Assembly (NCBI RefSeq): GCF_000738775.1
Contig: NZ_JPOC01000005.1
Location: 1-64,000 of the forward strand
Direction of reading: 5' to 3'
Source of the DNA: Prescottella defluvii
GTDB taxonomy: Bacteria > Actinomycetota > Actinomycetes > Mycobacteriales > Mycobacteriaceae
DNA: 64,000 bases
Shown: positions 30,023 to 39,730 of the stretch, piece after piece
Position numbering within the stretch: position 1 is the first letter of the stretch
How the letters are laid out: each line of letters begins with the position of its first letter
Program-made: the position numbers and the translations under genes
Notes under the pieces: model-generated
The model's database searches: none
Seen by the model: the letters and a program-made list of their open reading frames with translations, nothing else
What the model was told of the DNA's origin: nothing

Positions 30023-30625
30023 ATGACCGCCAAGACATCCGGCGTATGGCTGAGCGACGAGCGCAACGAGGCGGCGGCCGGGAAGATCCTCGACGCCGCC
30101 GCCGAGTTGTTCGTCGAACGCGGCGTTGCCGGAACCGGGATGGCCGAGGTGGCCAAGGCCGCCGGGTGTTCGCGCGCCACGCTCTACCGCTACTTCGAGA
30201 ACCGACGCGCACTGCACCGGGCGTACGTGCACCGGGAGGCCCGCCGGCTCGGTGAGCAGATCGCGGCGACGGTCGCGCCCATCGACGACCCACGGGTGCG
30301 GGTGACCGAAGCTGTCCTCCTGGCGATCGCCGAGGTCCGTTCCACCCCGACACTGGCGGCGTGGTTCGGCCTGGGCGACGCCGGTCTCGCGTCGGAACTG
30401 GCAGGCACGTCCGAGGTGATCGAGGTGATCGGCACCGCGTTCCTGGCCGACCTGTGGCACGCCGACGACATCGAGATCGTCCGGCGCGCACGCTGGCTGG
30501 TGCGGGCGATCGTCTCGCTACTGACCGTGCCCGGCGCCGACGCCGCGGACGAGCGGGCCATGGTCGAGCAGTTCCTGGTGCCGGTGCTGATTGCACCCGG
30601 CACCGATCACCGACCTACGTCGTGA
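30023..30625 (+). CDS. TetR family regulator, in operon with the P450
   Basis: This 200-aa repressor has an N-terminal helix-turn-helix (KILDAAAELFVERGVAGTGMAEVAKAAGCSRATLYRYFENRRAL) and a C-terminal helical ligand domain ending at the convergent Rv2474c-type gene. The start lies 2 bp after the P450 stop, so it is expressed from the same promoter and could autoregulate through the dyad upstream of the P450. Its last 11 bp overlap the convergent gene. The effector is probably a P450 substrate or product, an inference from operon layout. Confidence 0.9.
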   Translation: MTAKTSGVWLSDERNEAAAGKILDAAAELFVERGVAGTGMAEVAKAAGCSRATLYRYFENRRALHRAYVHREARRLGEQIAATVAPIDDPRVRVTEAVLLAIAEVRSTPTLAAWFGLGDAGLASELAGTSEVIEVIGTAFLADLWHADDIEIVRRARWLVRAIVSLLTVPGADAADERAMVEQFLVPVLIAPGTDHRPTS

Positions 30626-31301
30626 AGAGCGGAATGGCGCCGGCCCGACGCGCGTAGACCGATCCGAATCGGGCGTCGAGTCGCAGCCACGACGGGTGCG
30701 CACGCACCCGCACGATCTCGGTCTCGGCGATCGCGGCGAGGTCGGTGTCGGCGGTCGCGGCACCGCCCGCGGCGAGTGGCACGAATCCCATTCCGGTGAG
30801 CGCGAACACGGTGCGCATCGAGACCTCGATGCGGGTGCCGCCGCCCTCGACGTCGAGCACCTTCTGCTCGAGCAGCGACGTGGGCGGGCCCTGCGCGCTG
30901 CCGTGTTCCTTCGCCAGCGCGGCGCCGCGCTGCGCCAGTTCGAGCAGGACCCGCGCGGGCACGTCGTCCACGTGTACGTATCCCGACTCGGGCGGCAACG
31001 CGCCGCGCCACGCCGAGTCCATCGCGAACCCCGGGTCGATCTCGGCGCCGACATCGGGCTCCGACATCGCCCGTAGCAGGATGTCGGCGCCGGCCGTCGT
31101 GTCCTGCGGACGGATCTCCCCGGCAACGACTCGCGTCGCCAGGGCGTCGAATCCTGTTGCCGCCCAGACCGACAGCCCTCCCGCCGGCCGCTGTCGCAGC
31201 CGCACCACCGCAGCCTCGTCGAGCCGCAAGGCACGCCCGACGAACACCGCCAGGTCGGCCCGGTCCGCGGGGTTCGGGACCGTCAGAACACGTTCACGCA
31301 C
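30615..31301 (-). CDS. Conserved hypothetical protein, Rv2474c-like
   Basis: This 228-aa cytoplasmic protein has no recognised domain. It opens with VPNPADRADLAVFVGRALRLDEAAVVRLR, a conserved block I associate with Rv2474c-type proteins, followed by AATGFDALATRVVAGE and a C-terminal half with GFVPLAAG. The synteny (between aglA and the NAD-GDH thioesterase) supports the call. The GTG at 31301 overlaps the thioesterase stop by 8 bp, so it is translationally coupled to that gene. Its end overlaps the convergent TetR gene by 11 bp. Confidence 0.8.
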   Translation of the reverse strand: MRERVLTVPNPADRADLAVFVGRALRLDEAAVVRLRQRPAGGLSVWAATGFDALATRVVAGEIRPQDTTAGADILLRAMSEPDVGAEIDPGFAMDSAWRGALPPESGYVHVDDVPARVLLELAQRGAALAKEHGSAQGPPTSLLEQKVLDVEGGGTRIEVSMRTVFALTGMGFVPLAAGGAATADTDLAAIAETEIVRVRAHPSWLRLDARFGSVYARRAGAIPLFTT

Positions 31302-31761
31302 GCTTCCAGCGCTCCAGGTACGCGCGCTCGGAATCCGTCAGCCGCCGCAACCGCTGGGTCCCGATGTCGAAGGCAGCGATCTGGGTGGACGCGACGATCG
31401 CCGCCGGCGTCGTGGATGCCGCGCCCGCGGGCCGAACCTCGTAGGCGATCGTGAAATCGACGGCACGGACCTGCTCGATCCACATCAGGACGTCGAGTGG
31501 GCTGTCGTCGTGCCGGAGTTGACCGCGGTAGCGCACGTGCAGGTCGGCGATCACCGCGCCGTCCCGCAGCGTCACCGTCGGCGAGTGGTCCTCGAACAAC
31601 CACGGGATCCGCGCCTCCTCGAGCAGCGTCACCATCCGGGCGTGGTTGATGTGCTGGAAGGCGTCCATGTCCGACCAGCGGACCGCGACCCGCGTGTGGA
31701 ATCCCACCGGCTCCGCACCGACAGGGCTCCCGTTCCTCACGGCCTCCTGAGAACCGCTCAC
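31294..31761 (-). CDS. Acyl-CoA thioesterase, hotdog fold (4HBT)
   Basis: This 155-aa single-domain hotdog thioesterase would hydrolyse acyl-CoA in the cytoplasm. The active-site block VRWSDMDAFQHINHARMVTLLEEAR has the Asp and His/Asn pattern of the 4-hydroxybenzoyl-CoA thioesterase family. The GTG at 31761 overlaps the gdh stop (GTGA) and follows GGAGG in the gdh reading frame; upstream sequence in the same frame is shadow of gdh. It corresponds in position to Rv2475c. The chain-length preference is unknown. Confidence 0.9.
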   Translation of the reverse strand: MSGSQEAVRNGSPVGAEPVGFHTRVAVRWSDMDAFQHINHARMVTLLEEARIPWLFEDHSPTVTLRDGAVIADLHVRYRGQLRHDDSPLDVLMWIEQVRAVDFTIAYEVRPAGAASTTPAAIVASTQIAAFDIGTQRLRRLTDSERAYLERWKRA

Positions 31762-34700
31762 CTTCCGACCTCCGATCTGGTGCCCACACCCCGCACCATG
31801 CTGCGAACCTGACGCGCCGCCACCGAGAGCGTCGCGAGGTCCAGCGTTCCAGACTCGAAGATCTCGGCGAGCGCGGACCTCGCCCGCGACAGTCGCGACG
31901 CGTTGGTCGACTCCCAGTAGTCGATCTTCTCCTGCGGCGTCTCCGTCGGTTCCCCACCGACCAGCACCTCCAGCGTGAGTGACCGCAGCGACCCGTACAG
32001 GTCGTCCCGAAGCGCCAGCCGCGCCAGCGAATGCCAGCGGTCGCCGCGCGCCAGGTCGGACACCGCCGTGAGCAACCAGTCGATGCCCAGGTGCGCGTCG
32101 AGCGCGTAGTACAACTCTGCGACCTCCGCGCCGTCCCGCTCGCAGATGTCGGCGATGTCGATTATGTCGAGCAGCGGAAACAGGTCCAGCAGCCGGTACA
32201 CCTCGAGGGCGAGTTCCCGCGGTGCGCCGTCCGCGATGACCGCCCGCGACCGCTTCTCGAGGTCCGTCACGTGGTGTCCGCGCAGCCACCCGGGCACCTG
32301 CGGCGCCAGCTGTCGATACGCCGTCGCGTAGCGGCTGATCTCGGCCCCGACCGCGATGGGTTGCGGCCGGTTCGACAGGAACCACCGCGATGCGCGGTCG
32401 AGTACCCGGCGCGACTGCAGCATCAGCACATCCGAGACGTCCGACGGGACGTCGGTGATCCGGACCCGCTCCCACACGTCGTGCAGGCCGAAGATCTGCG
32501 TGACGGCCGCGTAGGCGCGGACCGCGTCCGTGCTCGACGCACCGGCGTCCTCCGCGAGCCGGTAGACGTAGGTGATGCCGCCGTTGTCGATCGTCTCGTT
32601 GGCGAGCATCGTCGCGACGATCTGCCGGCGCAGTGGGTGCGCGCGGATCGCGGCCTCGAACTGCTCCCGCAGGGGACGCGGGAAGTAGCCGGGCAGCCCG
32701 GACGCGAAGAACTCGCTGTCCGGCAGATCGGTCGCGAGCAGGTCCTGCTCGAACGCCAGCTTCACGTGTGCCATCACCGTCGCCAACTCGGGTGACGTCA
32801 GGCCGGCGCCGGCCTGCGCGCGCCGGTTGAACTCGGATTCGGTGGGCAGCGCCTCGAGCTTCCGATCGAGGCCGTGGTGCGAGATCAGCATCGCGATCAA
32901 CCGACGGTGCACGCCGAGCATCTGCGACGCGCTGGCGCGGGACATTCCCAGCTGGTTGTTCTGGGCGACGTTGTCCGCCAACACCAGTCGGGCCACGTCG
33001 TCGGTCATCGACGCGAGCAGTGGGTCCCGGTCACGCTGCGCGAGGGCGCCACTGCTGACCAGCGAGTCGAGCAGGATCTTGATGTTGACCTCGTGGTCGG
33101 AGCAGTCCACCCCGGCCGAGTTGTCGATCGCGTCGGTGTTGATCTTGCCGCCGTGCAGGGCGTACTCGATGCGCCCGAGCTGCGTGACACCGAGATTGCC
33201 GCCCTCCCCGACCACCCGCACCCGGAGGTCGGCCCCGTGCACCCGGACGGCGTCGTTGCTCTTGTCCCCCACCGCCGCGTCGGACTCGGACGCCGCCTTG
33301 ACGTAGGTGCCGATACCGCCGTTCCACAGCAGATCCGCCGGCGCGGCCAGAATCGCCTTCACCAGGTCCGGCGGCGCCATCGTCGTCACGTCGGCCCCGA
33401 GCCCGAGCACCGCGCGCACCTGGGGGCTGACCGGCACCGACTTCGCGGTGCGCGGGTAGACGCCGCCGCCCTCGCTGACGACCGTGGAATCGTAGTCGGC
33501 CCAGGACGATCGGGGCAGCGCGAACATCCGGCGCCGCTCGGCGAACGACCGGGCCGCGTCCGGGTCGGGGTCGAGGAAGATGTGCCGGTGGTCGAACGCC
33601 GCGACGAGTCGGATGTGCTCGCTCAGCAGCATGCCGTTGCCGAACACGTCGCCGCTCATGTCGCCGATCCCGACAACCGTGAAATCGTCTGCCGCGACAT
33701 CGATTCCGAGTTCACGAAAGTGCCGCTTGACGCTCTCCCACGCCCCTCGGGCGGTGATGCCCATCTCCTTGTGGTCGTAGCCTGCCGAGCCTCCCGACGC
33801 GAACGCGTCACCGAGCCAGAAGCCGTAACCGGCCGCCACGTCGTTGGCGATGTCGGAGAACGTGGCCGTCCCCTTGTCGGCGGCGACCACGAGATACGTG
33901 TCGTCCGCGTCGCGGCGGACCACCCGCTGCGGCGGCACGACCGCGCCGTTGGCGCGGTCGACGTTGTCGGTCACGTCGAGCAGACCCGAGATGAACGTCC
34001 GGTAGCACGCGACGCCCTGGTCCCGCACGGCCTGCCGGTCGAGCGCCGGATCACCCGTCGGCGCCACGGGTTGCTTGACGACGAACCCACCCTTCGCCCC
34101 GACCGGCACGATCACCGCGTTCTTGACCGCCTGCGCCTTGGCCAGGCCGAGGATCTCGGTCCGGAAGTCGTCGCGCCGGTCCGACCAGCGCAGCCCGCCG
34201 CGCGCGACGGGTCCGAACCGCAGGTGGACGCCCTCGACCTCGGGCGAGTACACGAACACCTCGAAACGCGGCCGCGGCTTCGGCAGTTCCGAGATGCGGT
34301 GCGGCTCGAACTTCAGCGACAGGAAGCCACGCGGCGCACCGTCGTCGCCGCGGACGTAGTGATTGGTACGCAGTGTGGCCTGCACCAGGCCGAACAGGGC
34401 GCGCAGGATGCGGTCCACATCGAGGCTGACCACCTCTCCGATCGCGGCCCGCAGTCCCCGCTCGAGGTCCTTCACCCGCGTCGGGGAGGCGTCGTCCGGA
34501 TCGAACAACGCCTCGAACAGATCGATCAACGATCGCGCGATCTCCGGGTGCGCGAGCACCACCGTCTCGATGTGCGCCTGGCTGTACGCGAAACCGGCCT
34601 GCCGCAGATACTTCACGTACGCCCGCAGCACCGTGGTCTGACGCCACTCCAGCCCGGCACGCAGCACGAGCTGGTTGAACCGGTCGGCCTCGCAGCGGCC

Positions 34701-36638
34701 GTACCAGACCGCGGTGAACGCGTCGGTGAGACGATCGCGCAACTGCTGGTCGGGCCCACCGGACCGCACGCCGGCAGCGGCGTCGTCCAACAGCTCCGGC
34801 GGGACGGCAATCCCGAACTCGTACAGCCAGCACTGCAGTCCGTCCGGGCGCCGGACCTGATAGGGCCGCTCGTCGAGCACCTCGACACCCAGGCTGTGCA
34901 GCACCGGAAGTACGTGGGACAGAGAGATTCCCGTGCCCGCGAAGTAGAGCGCGAACTGCCATCGCCACGCCGGGGCCGGCGGATCGTGGTGGATCCGCAT
35001 GTCGATCGAATCGGCCGTGAGCCCGGCAAACCGGCTGATGTCGACGAGCGCCTCCGCCGCGTCGAAGTCCTCCTTGTAGGCGTCGGGAAGCTCGGCCGCG
35101 TACCTGGCAGCCATCACCGGGTCCACGTCGGGGTCGGCCGCCACCGTGTCCGCGAAATGGTCGTCCCAGCTCCGACTCGCCTCGGCCAGCATGTTCTGGA
35201 TCCGCAGCCGATTCGCCTCGGACGTGTCGACCGGCGCAGGCGGACTCCCGACCGGCTTGCGGATCGTCACGTGCAGCAGCGCCAGGTCGCCTTCGGTGAC
35301 ACGCGCGGTGTACTCGAGCGAACCACCGCCGAGTTCGTCGAGCAGGATCCGCTGCATCTCCAACCGCACCCGCGTCGTGTAGCGGTCCCGCGGGAGATAG
35401 ACCAGACACGAGACGAAACGACCGAAACCGTCCTCCCGCATGAACAACCGCACCTGACGACGGAGTCCGATGTTGAGCACCGCGGTGATCGTCTCGAGCA
35501 GGGTGTCGGTGTCGATCGAGAACAGCTCGGTGCGGGGGAACGATTGGACCTCCTCGAGCATCGCCTGCCCCGAGAACGAGCCGAGATCGAATCCTGCACG
35601 CTCGATCGCGGTCCGCACCCGCCGCGCGATCACCGGGATCTCGAGCACGTTCTCGTGCATCGCGGTCACCGTGAATACCCCGAGGAAGCGGTGTTCGCCG
35701 ACGATCGTTCCGTCGTCGGCGAGGATGCTCACCCCCACGAAGTACGGGTACACCGAGCGGTGCACCGTCGCCGGGGCCGAGCCCTGCGTCAGCACCAGCA
35801 GTGGACGATCCGGAATATCCGCGGCGAGAGGAATATTGACGCGTTCGTCGGCTCGGACGTCCGCCCGCAGCACACCCAGGCCACTGTCGGGCACCCACTG
35901 CCGGGCCCGGCCGCCGGCCGCATCCGAGCCGTCGAACTCGAAGCGCCGGTACCCCAGCACCGCGTAGTGACCGTCCGCGAGCCAGCGCAGCAGATTCGCG
36001 CAGTCCCTCAGCTCGTCCGCCGAACGCCCGGACGGCGGGTCACCGGCCCGGACGTCGAGCTCGGCCGCGAGCGCCAACTGCAACGCCCTCATCGCCTCGG
36101 TGTCGGCCACCACCTGGTGGACGTCGGACAGGACGTCGCCGATCGCCCCTTCGAGCGCGTCGAGCGTCGCGTCGTCGGTCGCCGGATGCAGTTGCACATG
36201 CATCCACGACTCGGCGAGGCAGCCCGGGGGCGAATCATGGATCGACGAGGTCGGCAGGACCGTCTCCAGATTGCCGGCGGTATCGCGGCGCACCGTGAAG
36301 ATCGGGTGCACCACCTCGCCGATGGCCGCGTCGAGACGGCCGAGAAGAGCGGTGACGGACTCGACGAGCAGCGGCATGTCGTCGGTGACGATCTGCAGCG
36401 CCGCACCGAGCCCGGTCCCGTCCGACGGCCGGTGCACGCGCGTCGCGGCCCACCCCGGCATCCGGTGGCTGGCGAGCGCGACATGCTCCCGCAGGATGGC
36501 GTCCGAACGACCGTTCAGAACGCTGTCGGGCTCACCGGCCGACGTGTGCCGGAAGTACGCGGCCGCCAGATCAGGCAGACAGGCCCGCAGTCCGTCGGGC
36601 AGTGCGAGAGACCAGTCGGAATCGGCAGAATCCGTCAT
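31758..36638 (-). CDS. gdh: NAD-specific glutamate dehydrogenase, large (L-180) class
   Basis: This 1626-aa enzyme oxidises glutamate to 2-oxoglutarate and ammonium with NAD+. It is the giant class, with a long N-terminal region containing ACT-type modules (about residues 1-700), a central catalytic domain with GAKGGFVVK (about residue 860) and a C-terminal helical domain. The matching M. tuberculosis protein is Rv2476c, inhibited by the FHA protein GarA. The ATG at 36638 is chosen over 36650 because TGGAGCG precedes it. It lies in an operon-like run between two thioesterase genes and ends in a GTGA coupling. Confidence 0.96.
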   Translation of the reverse strand: MTDSADSDWSLALPDGLRACLPDLAAAYFRHTSAGEPDSVLNGRSDAILREHVALASHRMPGWAATRVHRPSDGTGLGAALQIVTDDMPLLVESVTALLGRLDAAIGEVVHPIFTVRRDTAGNLETVLPTSSIHDSPPGCLAESWMHVQLHPATDDATLDALEGAIGDVLSDVHQVVADTEAMRALQLALAAELDVRAGDPPSGRSADELRDCANLLRWLADGHYAVLGYRRFEFDGSDAAGGRARQWVPDSGLGVLRADVRADERVNIPLAADIPDRPLLVLTQGSAPATVHRSVYPYFVGVSILADDGTIVGEHRFLGVFTVTAMHENVLEIPVIARRVRTAIERAGFDLGSFSGQAMLEEVQSFPRTELFSIDTDTLLETITAVLNIGLRRQVRLFMREDGFGRFVSCLVYLPRDRYTTRVRLEMQRILLDELGGGSLEYTARVTEGDLALLHVTIRKPVGSPPAPVDTSEANRLRIQNMLAEASRSWDDHFADTVAADPDVDPVMAARYAAELPDAYKEDFDAAEALVDISRFAGLTADSIDMRIHHDPPAPAWRWQFALYFAGTGISLSHVLPVLHSLGVEVLDERPYQVRRPDGLQCWLYEFGIAVPPELLDDAAAGVRSGGPDQQLRDRLTDAFTAVWYGRCEADRFNQLVLRAGLEWRQTTVLRAYVKYLRQAGFAYSQAHIETVVLAHPEIARSLIDLFEALFDPDDASPTRVKDLERGLRAAIGEVVSLDVDRILRALFGLVQATLRTNHYVRGDDGAPRGFLSLKFEPHRISELPKPRPRFEVFVYSPEVEGVHLRFGPVARGGLRWSDRRDDFRTEILGLAKAQAVKNAVIVPVGAKGGFVVKQPVAPTGDPALDRQAVRDQGVACYRTFISGLLDVTDNVDRANGAVVPPQRVVRRDADDTYLVVAADKGTATFSDIANDVAAGYGFWLGDAFASGGSAGYDHKEMGITARGAWESVKRHFRELGIDVAADDFTVVGIGDMSGDVFGNGMLLSEHIRLVAAFDHRHIFLDPDPDAARSFAERRRMFALPRSSWADYDSTVVSEGGGVYPRTAKSVPVSPQVRAVLGLGADVTTMAPPDLVKAILAAPADLLWNGGIGTYVKAASESDAAVGDKSNDAVRVHGADLRVRVVGEGGNLGVTQLGRIEYALHGGKINTDAIDNSAGVDCSDHEVNIKILLDSLVSSGALAQRDRDPLLASMTDDVARLVLADNVAQNNQLGMSRASASQMLGVHRRLIAMLISHHGLDRKLEALPTESEFNRRAQAGAGLTSPELATVMAHVKLAFEQDLLATDLPDSEFFASGLPGYFPRPLREQFEAAIRAHPLRRQIVATMLANETIDNGGITYVYRLAEDAGASSTDAVRAYAAVTQIFGLHDVWERVRITDVPSDVSDVLMLQSRRVLDRASRWFLSNRPQPIAVGAEISRYATAYRQLAPQVPGWLRGHHVTDLEKRSRAVIADGAPRELALEVYRLLDLFPLLDIIDIADICERDGAEVAELYYALDAHLGIDWLLTAVSDLARGDRWHSLARLALRDDLYGSLRSLTLEVLVGGEPTETPQEKIDYWESTNASRLSRARSALAEIFESGTLDLATLSVAARQVRSMVRGVGTRSEVGR

Positions 36639-36744
36639 ACGACGCTCCATCCCTGTTCGAGGTCACCGCGGGTGGCTCAAGGCGAGCCTAACCGCGGTGA
36701 CCCCGAGCGGGGTGGATCTCGATCCGACCGAGTCCGCGCCGGAC

Positions 36745-37167
36745 CTACGCCGGCGCCGAGGCCGGCAGGTAGCCCTCGAGGACCCGGCGTTCGCCGTCGC
36801 TGAGCGGGCGCGAACGCTCGCCTCGGACGTCGAACCCGACCATGAGGGCGTCGCCGCTGGCACAGACGTTGCCGGAGACGTCCTTGACGACGTGCCGCAG
36901 CGTGAACGACGACGTCCCCAGCCGCACTGCCGACACCTCGACCCGCACCGGTCCGGACGCGTCGGTGATGGGGCGCAGGAACTCGACGTCCATCTTCCGG
37001 ACGACGGCCGCGCCGGGTGCGGCGCCGACCGACGCCGCACCCTCGATCAGGAAGAGCGAACGCGCCTCCTGCATGTACTCCACGACCCGCGTGTTGTTGA
37101 CGTGCCCGAGCCGATCGGAGTCACCCCAGCGAACCTGGATGTCGCAGGTGTAGATCTGGTTCGACAC
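36745..37167 (-). CDS. Acyl-CoA thioesterase, hotdog fold (4HBT)
   Basis: This 140-aa hotdog-fold thioesterase has the catalytic block VRWGDSDRLGHVNNTRVVEYMQEAR, close to that of the gene downstream of gdh. The predicted fold is five strands around one long helix. The GTG at 37167 lies 4 bp after the ettA stop codon, so it is coupled to ettA and precedes gdh by 106 bp. It is a distant paralogue of the 31294-31761 gene. Substrate unknown. Confidence 0.9.
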   Translation of the reverse strand: MSNQIYTCDIQVRWGDSDRLGHVNNTRVVEYMQEARSLFLIEGAASVGAAPGAAVVRKMDVEFLRPITDASGPVRVEVSAVRLGTSSFTLRHVVKDVSGNVCASGDALMVGFDVRGERSRPLSDGERRVLEGYLPASAPA

Positions 37168-37171
37168 GAGG

Positions 37172-38851
<1,680 letters not shown>

Positions 38852-38979
38852 CCAAAGGCTCCAATCTGGACCGGAAAAGTGCAGCTCACCGGCTGCGAGA
38901 ACGTACGACTCGCCAGCCAGCCTACCGCGCCCGACCCACGGCCCTCCCGCGTGCGCGACCGGTACCCGATAATGACCCG

Positions 38980-39558
38980 GTGCGGTCACGGAAGAAGATC
39001 TTGGACGCCACGGTCGGACTGATCGGCGGCGCCGGATTCGAGGGTGTCAACATTGCCGCCGTTGCCGCCGCCGCAGGCGTGACCCGGCAGACCGTCTACT
39101 CCATCTTCGGCACCCGCGAGGACCTCGTCTCGCAGGCCGTCGCCGGTCTCCTCGTCGATGTACTCGGCGACATCCGCGCCCGCCTCGCGACGGCGCAGTC
39201 CCCCGTCGAGTACGTCGTCGAACTCGTCGTCGCCGGGCGTGCCGCGATCCGCGACGTGCCCGTGCTCGCCGCCCTGCTCCACGCGGGTGACGGCAACCCG
39301 CTGTTCGACCCGGGGATGATCGCGCGCGCCAAGCCGATTGCCCGCGAACTGCTCTCGCCGATCCTCGAGTACGAACCCGCACTCGCGGACCGCCTCGACG
39401 ACATCGTCGAGATCGCTCTGCGCCTGGGCATGTCCGTCGTCATCTTCGACGACGACGCGGTCCACGCCGACGACGACCTGCGCAGATTCCTCACGCGCTG
39501 GCTGGCACCGGCGATGACGCCCGACCCTCACACCGCCCCCAAACCCGAAAGTTCTTGA
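38980..39558 (+). CDS. TetR family transcriptional regulator
   Basis: This 192-aa regulator has an N-terminal helix-turn-helix (KKILDATVGLIGGAGFEGVNIAAVAAAAGVTRQTVYSIFGTRE) and a C-terminal helical domain. The GTG at 38980 is the first usable start. It is divergent from ettA and immediately precedes the cholesterol-oxidase gene, whose -35 element overlaps this gene's stop codon. A dyad at 39597-39618 just downstream is a candidate operator, so it probably controls the choE module. Confidence 0.9.
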   Translation: MRSRKKILDATVGLIGGAGFEGVNIAAVAAAAGVTRQTVYSIFGTREDLVSQAVAGLLVDVLGDIRARLATAQSPVEYVVELVVAGRAAIRDVPVLAALLHAGDGNPLFDPGMIARAKPIARELLSPILEYEPALADRLDDIVEIALRLGMSVVIFDDDAVHADDDLRRFLTRWLAPAMTPDPHTAPKPESS

Positions 39559-39582
39559 CACTCGGGACGACAGGTGTCTAGT
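39555..39582 (+). promoter_or_regulatory. Promoter of the cholesterol-oxidase gene
   Basis: TTGACA (39555-39560) lies 16 bp before TCTAGT (39577-39582). The -35 overlaps the TGA stop of the TetR gene. The transcript would begin near 39590 and have a leader of about 140 bases before the GTG start. Confidence 0.6.
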
Positions 39583-39596
39583 TTTACCTGGCTCTC

Positions 39597-39618
39597 CGGA
39601 GTGAGTCGGATCACTCCG
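39597..39618 (+). promoter_or_regulatory. Candidate TetR operator in the choE leader
   Basis: CGGAGTGA-N6-TCACTCCG is a perfect 8+8 dyad just downstream of the predicted transcription start. A repressor here would block elongation or initiation of the cholesterol-oxidase transcript. The adjacent TetR protein is the likely ligand. Confidence 0.55.
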
Positions 39619-39647
39619 CGCGGCTGACCATCCGTCCGCCCCGAGCT

Positions 39648-39690
39648 GAAGGGACCGTTCATGCGCCTACAGCGCATGAAGGGACCCTTC
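39648..39690 (+). other. Long leader hairpin upstream of the cholesterol-oxidase gene
   Basis: A 19-bp stem with two mismatches (39648-39666 with 39672-39690) closes a 5-base loop in the transcript leader, 40 bp before the GTG. The stem contains AAGGGACC and GCGCATGAA. It could stall ribosomes, terminate or stabilise the leader RNA. I did not see a second copy in the window. Confidence 0.6.
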
Positions 39691-39730
39691 GACTGTTGAC
39701 GACCACTGCGTTCCAACTGGGGGGTTTGCC

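Noticed and set aside
28239-30596. Minus-strand open frame (785 codons) over aglA, P450 and tetR
   Set aside because: Spans three genuine plus-strand genes and an intergenic promoter; composition is shadow-like.
32874-36803. Plus-strand open frame (1309 codons) over the NAD-glutamate dehydrogenase
   Set aside because: Antisense shadow of gdh; Arg/His/Val-rich and lacking any domain.
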